A DNA stretch of 64,000 bases, taken from NCBI RefSeq assembly GCF_003264365.1, contig NZ_PYAK01000012.1:1-64000 (forward strand), in the 5' to 3' direction. Positions 7,432 through 15,362 of this stretch are shown piece after piece. A model generated the notes under the pieces. That model was not told the origin of the DNA. It worked only from the letters and a program-made list of their open reading frames with translations, and made no database searches. A program made the translations under genes and the position numbers. The first letter of the stretch is position 1. Every line of letters begins with the position of its first letter. Source of the stretch: Micromonospora noduli (GTDB lineage: Bacteria > Actinomycetota > Actinomycetes > Mycobacteriales > Micromonosporaceae).

Positions 7432-8022
7432 GTGAGTCTGCCTCTGCCTCCCGGGCCGTTCGCCGCGTACCTGTTCGACTGCGACGGCACCATCGTCGAC
7501 TCGATGCCGCTGCACTATCTGGCCTGGCAGCGGGCCCTTGAGGAGTGGGGCTGCGAGTTCCCCGAGGACCTTTTCTACGCCTGGGGTGGGCGGCCGACCG
7601 CCGACATCATCGTCGCGCTGAACGAGCAGCAGGGTCTTGCCATGCCGGTGGCGGCCGTCGTCGAGCGCCGGGAGAGCTACTACCAGGAGTTGCTACCGCA
7701 GCTCGCCGCCGTGCCCGAGGTGCTGGCGCACATCCACGACGCGCACCGGCGGGTCCCGTTCGCCGTCGTCTCCGGCAGCACCCGCGCGTCGGTCACCGCC
7801 TCCCTGGAGGCGCTCGGCCTGTTGGACCGGTTCGACGTGCTGGTCTGCGCCGACGACTACACCCGGGCCAAGCCCGACCCGGAGGCGTTCCTGCTCGCGG
7901 CGGAGCAGCTCGGCGTACCCCCGGAGTCCTGCCTGGTCTTCGAGGACACCGACCTGGGCATCCAGGCCGCGACGGCGGCCGGCATGGCTTCGGTACGCGT
8001 GCCGCAGCAGCGCACGCCCTGA
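7432..8022 (+). CDS. HAD superfamily hydrolase (sugar-phosphate phosphatase type)
   Basis: A 196-residue HAD hydrolase of the beta-phosphoglucomutase/phosphoglycolate phosphatase subfamily. Motif I is FDCDGTIVDS (nucleophile Asp), the helical cap follows immediately, motif II is SGST, motif III is the Lys in RAKPDP and motif IV is EDTDLGIQAA. The enzyme likely dephosphorylates a small phosphorylated sugar or related metabolite; the substrate cannot be told. GTG start 16 bases after the sigma factor gene, so it could be part of that operon. Confidence 0.9.
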   Translation: MSLPLPPGPFAAYLFDCDGTIVDSMPLHYLAWQRALEEWGCEFPEDLFYAWGGRPTADIIVALNEQQGLAMPVAAVVERRESYYQELLPQLAAVPEVLAHIHDAHRRVPFAVVSGSTRASVTASLEALGLLDRFDVLVCADDYTRAKPDPEAFLLAAEQLGVPPESCLVFEDTDLGIQAATAAGMASVRVPQQRTP

Positions 8023-8026
8023 CGTC

Positions 8027-8998
8027 TCAGGCGACCGTCAGCAGGAGCTTGCCGGAGTAGGACGTCTGTAGGCGCTGGTGCGCGTCCCGCACCTTGCCCA
8101 GCGGGAACTTCTCCGCGACGTGCACCATGAACGGCCCGGCCTCGATGAGTTCGTTGAGGCGCTGCAACTGTCGAGGGTTCGATTCGCCGTCGTACGCGCG
8201 GACCATGACGCCCGGCCGCTCCTGCGGCTCCGGCCGCACCCCGTGGGGGAACGCGACAACTCCGCCGTCGGCCAGCGCCTCGGTGAGCCGGTCCAGCGTC
8301 GCGCCGCCAGCCATCGCCAGGATGGCGTTCACCCCGCCCGGCGCCGCGTCCCGGATCCGGGCCAGCACGTCGGTCATGTCGCCGTGGCCCTCGAGGGACA
8401 CGTCGGCGCCGAGCCGGGTCACCAGCGCGACGCCGTCCGCCCCGGATGCCACGGCGATCACGTTCAGCCCCTGCCGCTTCGCCAACTGCACGGCCAGGTG
8501 GCCCTGACCACCGCTCGCACCGAAGATCAGCAGCCAGGCACCGGCCGACAGGCTGATCGCGTCGAGCCCGGCCAGCGCGGTCAGCGCATCGGTGGGCATG
8601 GCCCCGGCGTGTTCGGGAGGCACACCGTCGGGGACCGTCGCCGCGTACTCCGCCTTTACCGACGCGTACTCGGCGTAGAAGCCGCCCTTCGGGCGCATGG
8701 TGGCGGAGACGTAGACCAGGTCGCCCACCGCCAGGCTGGTCACCTTGCTGCCGGCCGCGATGACGGTTCCGGCACCGTCGGAGCCGGGCACGATCGGGAG
8801 CGCGGAGCCCTCCGGCACCAGCACACCCTCGCGCTCGTACGCGTCCCACACCCCGACACCGGCGCTCAGGACCTTGATCAGCACCTCGTCGTCGGCGACC
8901 TGCGGGATCGGCAGCTTCCGCAGGGTGATCACCTCCGGCCCGCCGAACTCGTCGAAGGCCGCAGCCTGCATCCGCTCTGGCACATCCCCGTCAACCAT
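8027..8998 (-). CDS. Zinc-independent MDR oxidoreductase (quinone reductase-like)
   Basis: A 323-residue medium-chain dehydrogenase/reductase. The GroES-like part (VPGSDGAGTVIAAGSKV) lacks the Cys/His set of zinc-dependent alcohol dehydrogenases, and the Rossmann part has GASGGQGHLAVQLAKRQG for NADPH binding. The family reduces quinones or enones using NADPH. It converges on the HAD gene with a 4-base gap. The start at 8998 is the first ATG; an ATG ten codons in (MQAAAFDEFGGPEV) resembles many homologues and may be the real one. Confidence 0.85.
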   Translation of the reverse strand: MVDGDVPERMQAAAFDEFGGPEVITLRKLPIPQVADDEVLIKVLSAGVGVWDAYEREGVLVPEGSALPIVPGSDGAGTVIAAGSKVTSLAVGDLVYVSATMRPKGGFYAEYASVKAEYAATVPDGVPPEHAGAMPTDALTALAGLDAISLSAGAWLLIFGASGGQGHLAVQLAKRQGLNVIAVASGADGVALVTRLGADVSLEGHGDMTDVLARIRDAAPGGVNAILAMAGGATLDRLTEALADGGVVAFPHGVRPEPQERPGVMVRAYDGESNPRQLQRLNELIEAGPFMVHVAEKFPLGKVRDAHQRLQTSYSGKLLLTVA

Positions 8999-9235
8999 GT
9001 GGATTCCCTCTCCGTGCCGGCGTCACCGTCGCAGCATGCCGGCTCGGGAACGGGCGTGGCCCGGGGCCGAGCGTCGTTCACCCACAAGGACGAACGTCCG
9101 CGCTCGGTGGGCCTCGCCGGGCGTAGCCGGGGCGGGCTGGGGAATGTCCGCGTGCCGCGCCGGGCACGCGCGGGTGCGTTCGACGTGGAGGACCGGGCGC
9201 GTCGCGCTGGCCGCGGGACCGACGGAAGGGACATC

Positions 9236-9931
9236 GTGCACGCTCCGTCGACGCGGGCCGCGGCCTGGCTCCTGGTGGCACTGGCCGCAGCCTCCGGCTG
9301 CATCGACGTGATCTGTCTGACCAAGCTCAACGGCTACTTCGCCAGTGTGGTCACCGGCAACCTGGTGCACTTCGGCCACGCGATCGCCACTGCCGACACC
9401 CGCTCGCTCGCCGGGGCGGTGGTGGCGGTTGGCGGGTACGCGGTGGGCGTGGCCGGCGCCACTGTGCCGTTGCGGCACACCCCGCCGGGTTGGAACCGCC
9501 GCACCGCTGTGGTGACGTCGGTCGAGGCGGTGCTGCTGCTCGGCTTCACTGTGGGCTGGGTGGCCTGCTCAGCGCGTCCGGGATACGGCTTCGGGCTCGT
9601 GCTGCTGGCGATGGCGGCCGTGTCGAGCGGCATCCAGAGCGTGATCACGGTGGCCGCCGGTGTACGGGGCGCGTCGACCACCTACCTGACCGGCTCGCTG
9701 ACCGAGTTGGTCCGGCGTCGCGTCGTCGACCCGCACCGGTTCGCCGACGTCGGTGGCGCCGGCCGGCTGGCGGGGCTGGTGGTCGGCGCCGTGCTCGGCA
9801 CGTTGGTGCTGCGTACGGCCCCGACCTGGGCATCCGTGCCGGCGGCGGTGCTGGTGGTCGCCGTGATCGCGTTCGCGATCGGCCTGACCCAGCGGGCGAG
9901 AACCACCGCCGGCCGAAGCCAGCCGAGGTGA
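9236..9931 (+). CDS. DUF1275 (YoaK-like) membrane protein
   Basis: A 231-residue membrane protein with about six to seven predicted helices. The DUF1275 signature is present: ASGCIDVICLTKLNGYFASVVTGN near the N-terminus and GIQSVITVAAGVRGASTTYLTGSL in the middle. The family is of unknown function and is presumed to transport something. The GTG at 9236 was chosen because GGAAGGG precedes it and because the first transmembrane segment follows directly; the frame is open much further upstream without support. Confidence 0.85.
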   Translation: MHAPSTRAAAWLLVALAAASGCIDVICLTKLNGYFASVVTGNLVHFGHAIATADTRSLAGAVVAVGGYAVGVAGATVPLRHTPPGWNRRTAVVTSVEAVLLLGFTVGWVACSARPGYGFGLVLLAMAAVSSGIQSVITVAAGVRGASTTYLTGSLTELVRRRVVDPHRFADVGGAGRLAGLVVGAVLGTLVLRTAPTWASVPAAVLVVAVIAFAIGLTQRARTTAGRSQPR

Positions 9932-9943
9932 CCGGAGCCGCGA

Positions 9944-11023
9944 TCAGGAGGTCTGCGGCTCCGGGCCACGAAGCGCCTGCTCGACGGCGTCGCGGACGCG
10001 GGCGTCCTCGCGCGCCTTGCTCTGCGCCCGGTTGCGGCGTCGGTACAGGTACGCACCGACGAGCACGGCGATCAGCACGACGAGCACCAGCACCAGCGTC
10101 CAGGGCAGGGCCCAGCCGTGCGCGGTGACCTGGACCGACTTGAGCGAGGTGGTGGAGCCCGATGCGTCGGTGAGCAGGGGTGTCACTGTCGCGGTCGCGG
10201 CCAGCGAGATGGCGGGAGCCACCCCGTGCACGGGGACCGTCACGTCCCAGCTCTCACCCGGAAGCAGCTCCGGCGGCGCGGCGACATCCTCGGCCCGCAC
10301 CCGCAGCAGGCCGAACGGGCCCGACACGGTCACCGCCTGCTTACCGGACAGGGCCGCGTTGCCGACGTTGTGGACCTTGTAGGTGATGGTGGCGTCACCC
10401 TTGCTGAACGGGTTGGTCGGTCCGGCGTACGTGACGTGGAGGTTCTCGATCGCGAGGTTCGGCTTCAGCTCGCCGCCCACCCGCAACTTGATCCGGATGC
10501 CGAGGCGCCGGTCGACGTTGATCCCCTCAGCCTGGTCGGCCTGGGTCAGCGTGGTGAGGATGCCACCGACGTAGTCGCCGGGCGTGGCGTTCTCCGGAAC
10601 GTTGACAGTGAAGGGGACCTGGGCGGTCTTTCCGGGTTGGATGATGACGCTGCCGGCGTTCGGCTTCACCCAGGCGCCGATCGCGATGGACTTCTTGTCT
10701 CTGGTGAGCAGGTCGAGCTGGCCGGCGTCGGTGGTGAAGCCGTCGGCCGCGTACACGGAGAGGGTGAGCGCCGCCGGGCCGCGATTGGCCACGACCATGG
10801 CGTCCTCGACGGCACCACCCGGATTGACGTTGTAGCTGTAGCTGGACCGGGCCTCGCCGTAGCCGTTGGAGGCCGTCCGGACCGTCCAGGCGACGTTGCC
10901 GTCCGCCGCGAGGGCGGGACCGGCGCCGACACCGACGGCCGCGACGACTGCGAGCAGGGACAGTGCTGTCGTACGGAGGCTTGCGGCGGTCGTGGTCTTC
11001 CAGCGAGTTACGGACGGTCGCAT
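9944..11023 (-). CDS. DUF916-like surface protein (WxL-associated)
   Basis: A 359-residue exported membrane-anchored protein. The signal peptide spans residues about 1-40 (ending GPALAADG), followed by two beta-sandwich domains. The first, with YSYNVNPGGAVEDAMVVANRG and VPENATPGDYVGGI, matches the DUF916 or WxL-interacting protein family. A transmembrane helix lies near the end (WALPWTLVLVLVVLIAVLVG), followed by a basic cytoplasmic tail. In Firmicutes such proteins partner WxL-domain proteins on peptidoglycan. Here the adjacent upstream gene (11113-13092) ends in a WxL-like domain, supporting a partnership. A terminator hairpin separates the two genes. Confidence 0.8.
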   Translation of the reverse strand: MRPSVTRWKTTTAASLRTTALSLLAVVAAVGVGAGPALAADGNVAWTVRTASNGYGEARSSYSYNVNPGGAVEDAMVVANRGPAALTLSVYAADGFTTDAGQLDLLTRDKKSIAIGAWVKPNAGSVIIQPGKTAQVPFTVNVPENATPGDYVGGILTTLTQADQAEGINVDRRLGIRIKLRVGGELKPNLAIENLHVTYAGPTNPFSKGDATITYKVHNVGNAALSGKQAVTVSGPFGLLRVRAEDVAAPPELLPGESWDVTVPVHGVAPAISLAATATVTPLLTDASGSTTSLKSVQVTAHGWALPWTLVLVLVVLIAVLVGAYLYRRRNRAQSKAREDARVRDAVEQALRGPEPQTS

Positions 11024-11063
11024 CTCAAGTCCTTGTGGTGATCTTGGTAGTGGGTGAACCGGT

Positions 11064-11096
11064 GGCGGGGTAGGCCCCGAAGGTGCCTACCCCGCC
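11064..11096 (-). terminator. Hairpin between metallophosphoesterase and DUF916 genes
   Basis: A perfect 12-bp stem GGCGGGGTAGGC/GCCTACCCCGCC with a 9-base loop lies 16 bases after the metallophosphoesterase stop codon (minus strand). It is a likely factor-independent-like terminator, possibly partial if the two genes are co-expressed. Confidence 0.65.
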
Positions 11097-11112
11097 GAAT
11101 GGAACAGTCCGG

Positions 11113-13092
11113 TCAGCTGCTCAGTGCGGTGATCGTGAGGGTGGTGCGGTAGCTGCCCTTCGCGATGCTGTCCGGGATCTTCAGATCCAGGTCAGCGCCG
11201 AGCTTGGCGCCGCCACGCGGGTGACCCTGCGCGGCCGCGGCGAGCGCGCTGGAGACCGAGAGGCCCTTGCCCTGGTCGTCGAGGGACGACAGGACCGGGG
11301 CACCGGCCTCGGCGCCCACGCCGGCGTCGAGCACGTACGGGTTCCAACCGAGGTAGGAGCCGGAGAACGTCTTGTCGGCGTCCTGGAAGTCGCCGACGTT
11401 GGCCGAGATCGACCACGGGGCGAGCGACCGGCGGCTGTCCGACACGAGGATCGGGTTGATCTTGCCGTTGGCCTGGAAGTAGGTGCCGTTGCGCTCCTGC
11501 GCGGTACCCAGGTCGACCAGACCGTTGTAGCCGTCGATCGTCCAGCCGAACTCGCCCGGAGCCGGGTTCGGCACGTTGACCTGGATGGCCTGGCCGTCAC
11601 CGTGGAACGGGTGCACCGTCACGTTGTCGACGATCGAGCCGACCGGCTGACCGTCCGGAGTGTTGACGCAGGACAGGCCCTTCTCGACGGCCGCGTTCGG
11701 CGCCGCGCAGGTGCCGCTGCGAACGTTCGCGAGAACCAACTTGTCGCCGCGAACCTGCACCTTGACGTAGCTGCGCACGTGCTCCTGGTTCTGCACGGAG
11801 TTGTACCAGTACTTGTTCGCGTCCAGCGGGTCCGGGCCGTTGCCACGGATGCCGGTGCCGGTGGCGTCCGGCTTCTTGATGTCGTAGTACTTCGAGCCGG
11901 AGGCCGAGTTGGCCGTCACGTAGATGACACCACCCGGGCCGGGGAACACGTCGGCAGCGCCCGGCTTCTCAGCCGGGTTCTCCTTCTGGCCGTTCTTGAT
12001 GGAGTAGCTGCGCGAGTAGCTGTGGTCGTGGCCCTGCAGGACCATGTCGACGCCGAGGTTGGAGAACGCGGTGGTGAAGTCTTCCCGCCGCTGCTTGTTG
12101 TCGGTGTCGGTCGCGTGGCTGGCCGGCGAGTAGATGGAGTGGTGGTAGACCAGCACCTTCCACTTGGCCTCGGAGCCGTGCTTGTTGATGACGTCGGTGA
12201 CGTACGCGACGTGCGCCGCGTCGCCGCCGGCGGAGCCGTCCGCCGGGTTGGCGTAGCTGTTGCTGTTCAGGTCGATGAACAGCACATCCTTGTGGATGAA
12301 CCAGTAGTCGCCGCCGGACCGGGTCGCCTGGTCCCCGTTGTAGTACGCGGACGAGCGGTCGGTGTTCGGGGTGAAGTGGTGCTGCTCGTAGGACTTGCCG
12401 CCGACGTCGTGGTTACCGATGGTGGCGACGAGGGGGATCTGGCGCAGCTGCTCGGGGGCCAGGAACGAGGTCCACTGACCCTCGTCGTTGGCGCTCTCGA
12501 CGTGGTCGCCGGCGGAGACCAGCAGCTCGGCGTTCGGGTTGGCCGCGGTGGCGACCTTCAGGGTGTCCTCCCAGCCGGCCTGGTCCTTCAGCCGGTCACC
12601 GGAGGAGCCGATCTGCGGGTCGCCGAAGAACAGGAAGTCGTAGTCGCCCTCGAAGTCCTGCGTCTTGAAGGCGTACGTCGGGGACCAGCTGCCCTCGGCG
12701 CCGACCCGGTACGAGTACACCGTCTTCTCACGCAGGTTGCTGATCGTGGCGTGCCGGTTGAAGCCGGTGGTGGAGGTGTTCGCCGCACCGACGGCGTCGA
12801 AGCTGACCGCGCCGGCCGGGAACTCGCCGTTGACGATCTCGGCGGTCGGGGCGAGCTGGATCTTCTGCGCGGTGTCGGCGGAGGAGTACCAGCTCACGAT
12901 GCGCTGGGTCTCGTTGGCGCCGACGCCGAGGACCACACCGGTGATCGTGGTGGACTCGGCCGCGCTCGCGGTGGCCATCAGGCCACTGCCGAGGGCCGCG
13001 CCCATACCGAGGAACCCGGCTGCGACCCCGGCGACCAGGCGCCGCCGCACGAGCGCGGAGGCCCGTGTCGAGGTGCTCAATGTCATCGACAT
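11113..13092 (-). CDS. Secreted metallophosphoesterase with FnIII-like and WxL-like domains
   Basis: A 659-residue secreted phosphatase of the purple acid phosphatase-like group. The signal peptide spans about 1-45 (ending ATASAAES), then an N-terminal fibronectin-like domain, then the calcineurin-type metal site: FFGDPQIG, SAGDHVE, IGNHDVG, VYHHSIY and LQGHDHSYSR. The last ~150 residues (WSISANVGDF, LGWNPYVLDAG, LDLKIPDSIAKGSYRTTLTI) resemble a WxL-type surface domain. It would hydrolyse phosphate esters outside the cell. The ATG at 13092 follows AAAGGGA. Its neighbours are the DUF916 gene downstream and a HupE-like gene upstream. Confidence 0.85.
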   Translation of the reverse strand: MSMTLSTSTRASALVRRRLVAGVAAGFLGMGAALGSGLMATASAAESTTITGVVLGVGANETQRIVSWYSSADTAQKIQLAPTAEIVNGEFPAGAVSFDAVGAANTSTTGFNRHATISNLREKTVYSYRVGAEGSWSPTYAFKTQDFEGDYDFLFFGDPQIGSSGDRLKDQAGWEDTLKVATAANPNAELLVSAGDHVESANDEGQWTSFLAPEQLRQIPLVATIGNHDVGGKSYEQHHFTPNTDRSSAYYNGDQATRSGGDYWFIHKDVLFIDLNSNSYANPADGSAGGDAAHVAYVTDVINKHGSEAKWKVLVYHHSIYSPASHATDTDNKQRREDFTTAFSNLGVDMVLQGHDHSYSRSYSIKNGQKENPAEKPGAADVFPGPGGVIYVTANSASGSKYYDIKKPDATGTGIRGNGPDPLDANKYWYNSVQNQEHVRSYVKVQVRGDKLVLANVRSGTCAAPNAAVEKGLSCVNTPDGQPVGSIVDNVTVHPFHGDGQAIQVNVPNPAPGEFGWTIDGYNGLVDLGTAQERNGTYFQANGKINPILVSDSRRSLAPWSISANVGDFQDADKTFSGSYLGWNPYVLDAGVGAEAGAPVLSSLDDQGKGLSVSSALAAAAQGHPRGGAKLGADLDLKIPDSIAKGSYRTTLTITALSS

Positions 13093-13230
13093 TGTTCCCT
13101 TTTCAAATAGAGAAATGGATTGTGCCTTCACCCGACGCTGGGGAAGCAATTCCACGCTTTCGCCGCCCGATGAACCGACCATGAACGTGATCTTGCGAAA
13201 GACTGCACTTCACGAACTACTTAGCCCTAC

Positions 13231-14448
13231 TCATGATCCAGAAATGCGCTGCACAAACCAGATCAACCCCATAATGGACACGGCTGCGGAAACAGCCCCG
13301 GTCGCCCAGAGGCCGGCTTTCGGCGCACGGCGGCGCAGCACGAACAGCAGCGGAAAGACGGCAGCGATAATCGTCAACTGAACGGCCTCGATGCCGACGT
13401 TGAACACCAGCAGCGACCACAGCAGGGTCCACGACCACGCCTCGTCGATACCCAGCGCGCCCGCGAAGCCGAGGCCGTGCACGAGGCCGAAGCAGAACAC
13501 CACACCGAGGCGGATCCAGCCGGCCCGATCCAGGCTGAAGTGGCCGCGCCCGGCCGTCTCCAGGTCGGCCGCGTGCTCACCACGCCGCCAGATCCCCCAC
13601 AGGTGCCAACCGGCGACGACGGCGATCGACAACGCGATGATCGGCTCCACGATCACCCCCGGCACCTCGACCAGGCCGAGCGCGGCGAGCATGAACGTCA
13701 CCGAGTGCGCGAGGGTGAAGCTGGTGGCTGCGAGCACGATCTCCCGAAGCCGCCGAGACCCGGCGATGAGCGCCAGCAGGAACAGGATGTGGTCGATCCC
13801 GGTCAACAGATGCTCGGCGCCCAGGAGGAAGAACTCGCCGAACCGCTGGTACCAGGCCTGCGCGGTCGAGAAGGACGGGTTGGCGGCGTCGAGCGCCGCG
13901 CTGCCCGAACGGCCGTCGATCTCGTAGGTGACGATCGTCTTCGTACCCTTGACGTAGCCCTCGCCATCCGGGAAGAGGCCGCTGCGCACCACGTGCTCGT
14001 CGACAGGCTCCGGGCAGGTCCAGTCGAGCAGCAGGTCCGCGTACGGCACACCCTCGCGCTCGCCGATCGTCGCGTCACCCACCTGGATCGGTCGGCAGGC
14101 CGCACCCCGGGAACTCACCGAGAATCGGTCGGAGACGTACCCGAGAACCGCCGACGCGTGACCCTTCAGGGCAGCGGCCTGGGCGGCGGTGTCGCCCGCC
14201 TCGAACGCGGCGGTTCCCGCCTGGAAGAGCGGGTCGTCGTCGCCGGCATCCGCCGCGGACACGACGAGGAGGTCGTATTCGAGCTCCACCTCGGTTCGAA
14301 TGTGACCCTCATCTCCCGCCGCAATTTTCGCGTACACAGTCGACGAGAAGCCGTGCGCGGACGCCGGCTTGGCTCCCAGAAACGGAACCACCGCTGCGGC
14401 GAAACCGACAGCGGCGACGATAACGGTACGGCGGATGCGGCCTGACAT
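13231..14448 (-). CDS. HupE/UreJ-like membrane protein with extracellular N-terminal domain
   Basis: A 405-residue protein. The signal peptide (about 1-32, ending KPASAHGFSS) precedes an extracellular domain of about 170 residues, then six predicted transmembrane helices with the HupE/UreJ-type motifs EHLLTGIDHILFLLALIAG, TLAHSVTFMLAALG and FGLVHGLGFAGAL. These His-rich helices are typical of the HupE/UreJ family proposed to handle nickel or other metals. It precedes the secreted metallophosphoesterase in the same direction, so metal supply to that enzyme is an attractive but unproven role. The ATG at 14448 follows GAGGGAG. Confidence 0.85.
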   Translation of the reverse strand: MSGRIRRTVIVAAVGFAAAVVPFLGAKPASAHGFSSTVYAKIAAGDEGHIRTEVELEYDLLVVSAADAGDDDPLFQAGTAAFEAGDTAAQAAALKGHASAVLGYVSDRFSVSSRGAACRPIQVGDATIGEREGVPYADLLLDWTCPEPVDEHVVRSGLFPDGEGYVKGTKTIVTYEIDGRSGSAALDAANPSFSTAQAWYQRFGEFFLLGAEHLLTGIDHILFLLALIAGSRRLREIVLAATSFTLAHSVTFMLAALGLVEVPGVIVEPIIALSIAVVAGWHLWGIWRRGEHAADLETAGRGHFSLDRAGWIRLGVVFCFGLVHGLGFAGALGIDEAWSWTLLWSLLVFNVGIEAVQLTIIAAVFPLLFVLRRRAPKAGLWATGAVSAAVSIMGLIWFVQRISGS

Positions 14449-14629
14449 TCGACTCCCTCGGTTGGCCAGTGCACGTTGCATGCCGTGGGTGAACACCAAC
14501 CCGCGCACCGACGAACCGCCGGAGAACAACTTCCCCGAACGGCCGCCCACCGATTACCGGTGACCGGAATTGAGATAGGAATACGAAGAAGTACGCGCAC
14601 TTTCCGCCACCACCCGGAGGACGATCACC

Positions 14630-15292
14630 TTGCGCCCCCCGCTTCGGGCCGTTGCCATGCTGGCCGCGACCGCCGCGCTGGTCACCGCCTGCAACTCCAG
14701 CGACGACTGGTCCGAGCCACGTCCGGCGCCCAGCGCCATCGGCACTCTCGGCCCGGGGTTCGTCGACCCCTCCACGAAGCCCGCGCCGGAGGCGACCATC
14801 ACCCCGCAGCCCGGCTCGTGGGCTGACGTCCACCCGCCGAAGGACTACCGGGTCGTCCTGTTGACCAGCGGTGCGGACAACCCGACGAAGGCCCTCGTGA
14901 CGGCGGTGAAGGAGTGGGCCGACGACGAGCACGTCGACCTGAGGACCATCGCCGTCGGCAACGCGCACGACACCGTTCCCAGCATCGCCAAGGCGATGGA
15001 GATGGGCCCGGACCTCATCGTCAGCGCAGGCAACGACCTCATCGACGGCCTCGCGCTGGTCACCCCGAACCACCTGGACGAGAAATTCCTCGTGGTCGGC
15101 GCGGAACTCGCCGAGCCCACCCACAACGTCACAGCGGTCGACTGGGAGGGCGCGTCGTTCCGTGGCGAGGGGCTCGGGATGTCCTCGACGTACGACCCGA
15201 ACTCGTTCACTGCGGACCGGTGCGCGGCGGCCGTCCGGGCGGGCGTGGCCGCCGTCCTCAACGACCTGACCGGGCTCGTGGTCTGGCTCTGA
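14630..15292 (+). CDS. Lipoprotein with BMP-type substrate-binding fold
   Basis: A 220-residue lipoprotein. The signal peptide ends in lipobox LVTAC (Cys at about residue 21), followed by a Pro-rich linker and an alpha/beta domain (YRVVLLTSGADNPTKALVTAV, GPDLIVSAGNDLIDGLALV, EKFLVVGAELAEP) similar to the N-terminal lobe of BMP-family ABC substrate-binding proteins. It is shorter than full binding proteins (about 320 residues), and no permease or ATPase is adjacent, so transport is doubtful. TTG start preceded by GGAGGA. It is divergent from the HupE-like gene with 180 bases between. Confidence 0.7.
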   Translation: MRPPLRAVAMLAATAALVTACNSSDDWSEPRPAPSAIGTLGPGFVDPSTKPAPEATITPQPGSWADVHPPKDYRVVLLTSGADNPTKALVTAVKEWADDEHVDLRTIAVGNAHDTVPSIAKAMEMGPDLIVSAGNDLIDGLALVTPNHLDEKFLVVGAELAEPTHNVTAVDWEGASFRGEGLGMSSTYDPNSFTADRCAAAVRAGVAAVLNDLTGLVVWL

Positions 15293-15362
15293 CGCTCGGG
15301 CTCCGCCGCGCAGCCGCGCGACCCGGCGCGGAGGCTGTGCGCCTCCGCACCGGGCCTGCGGG

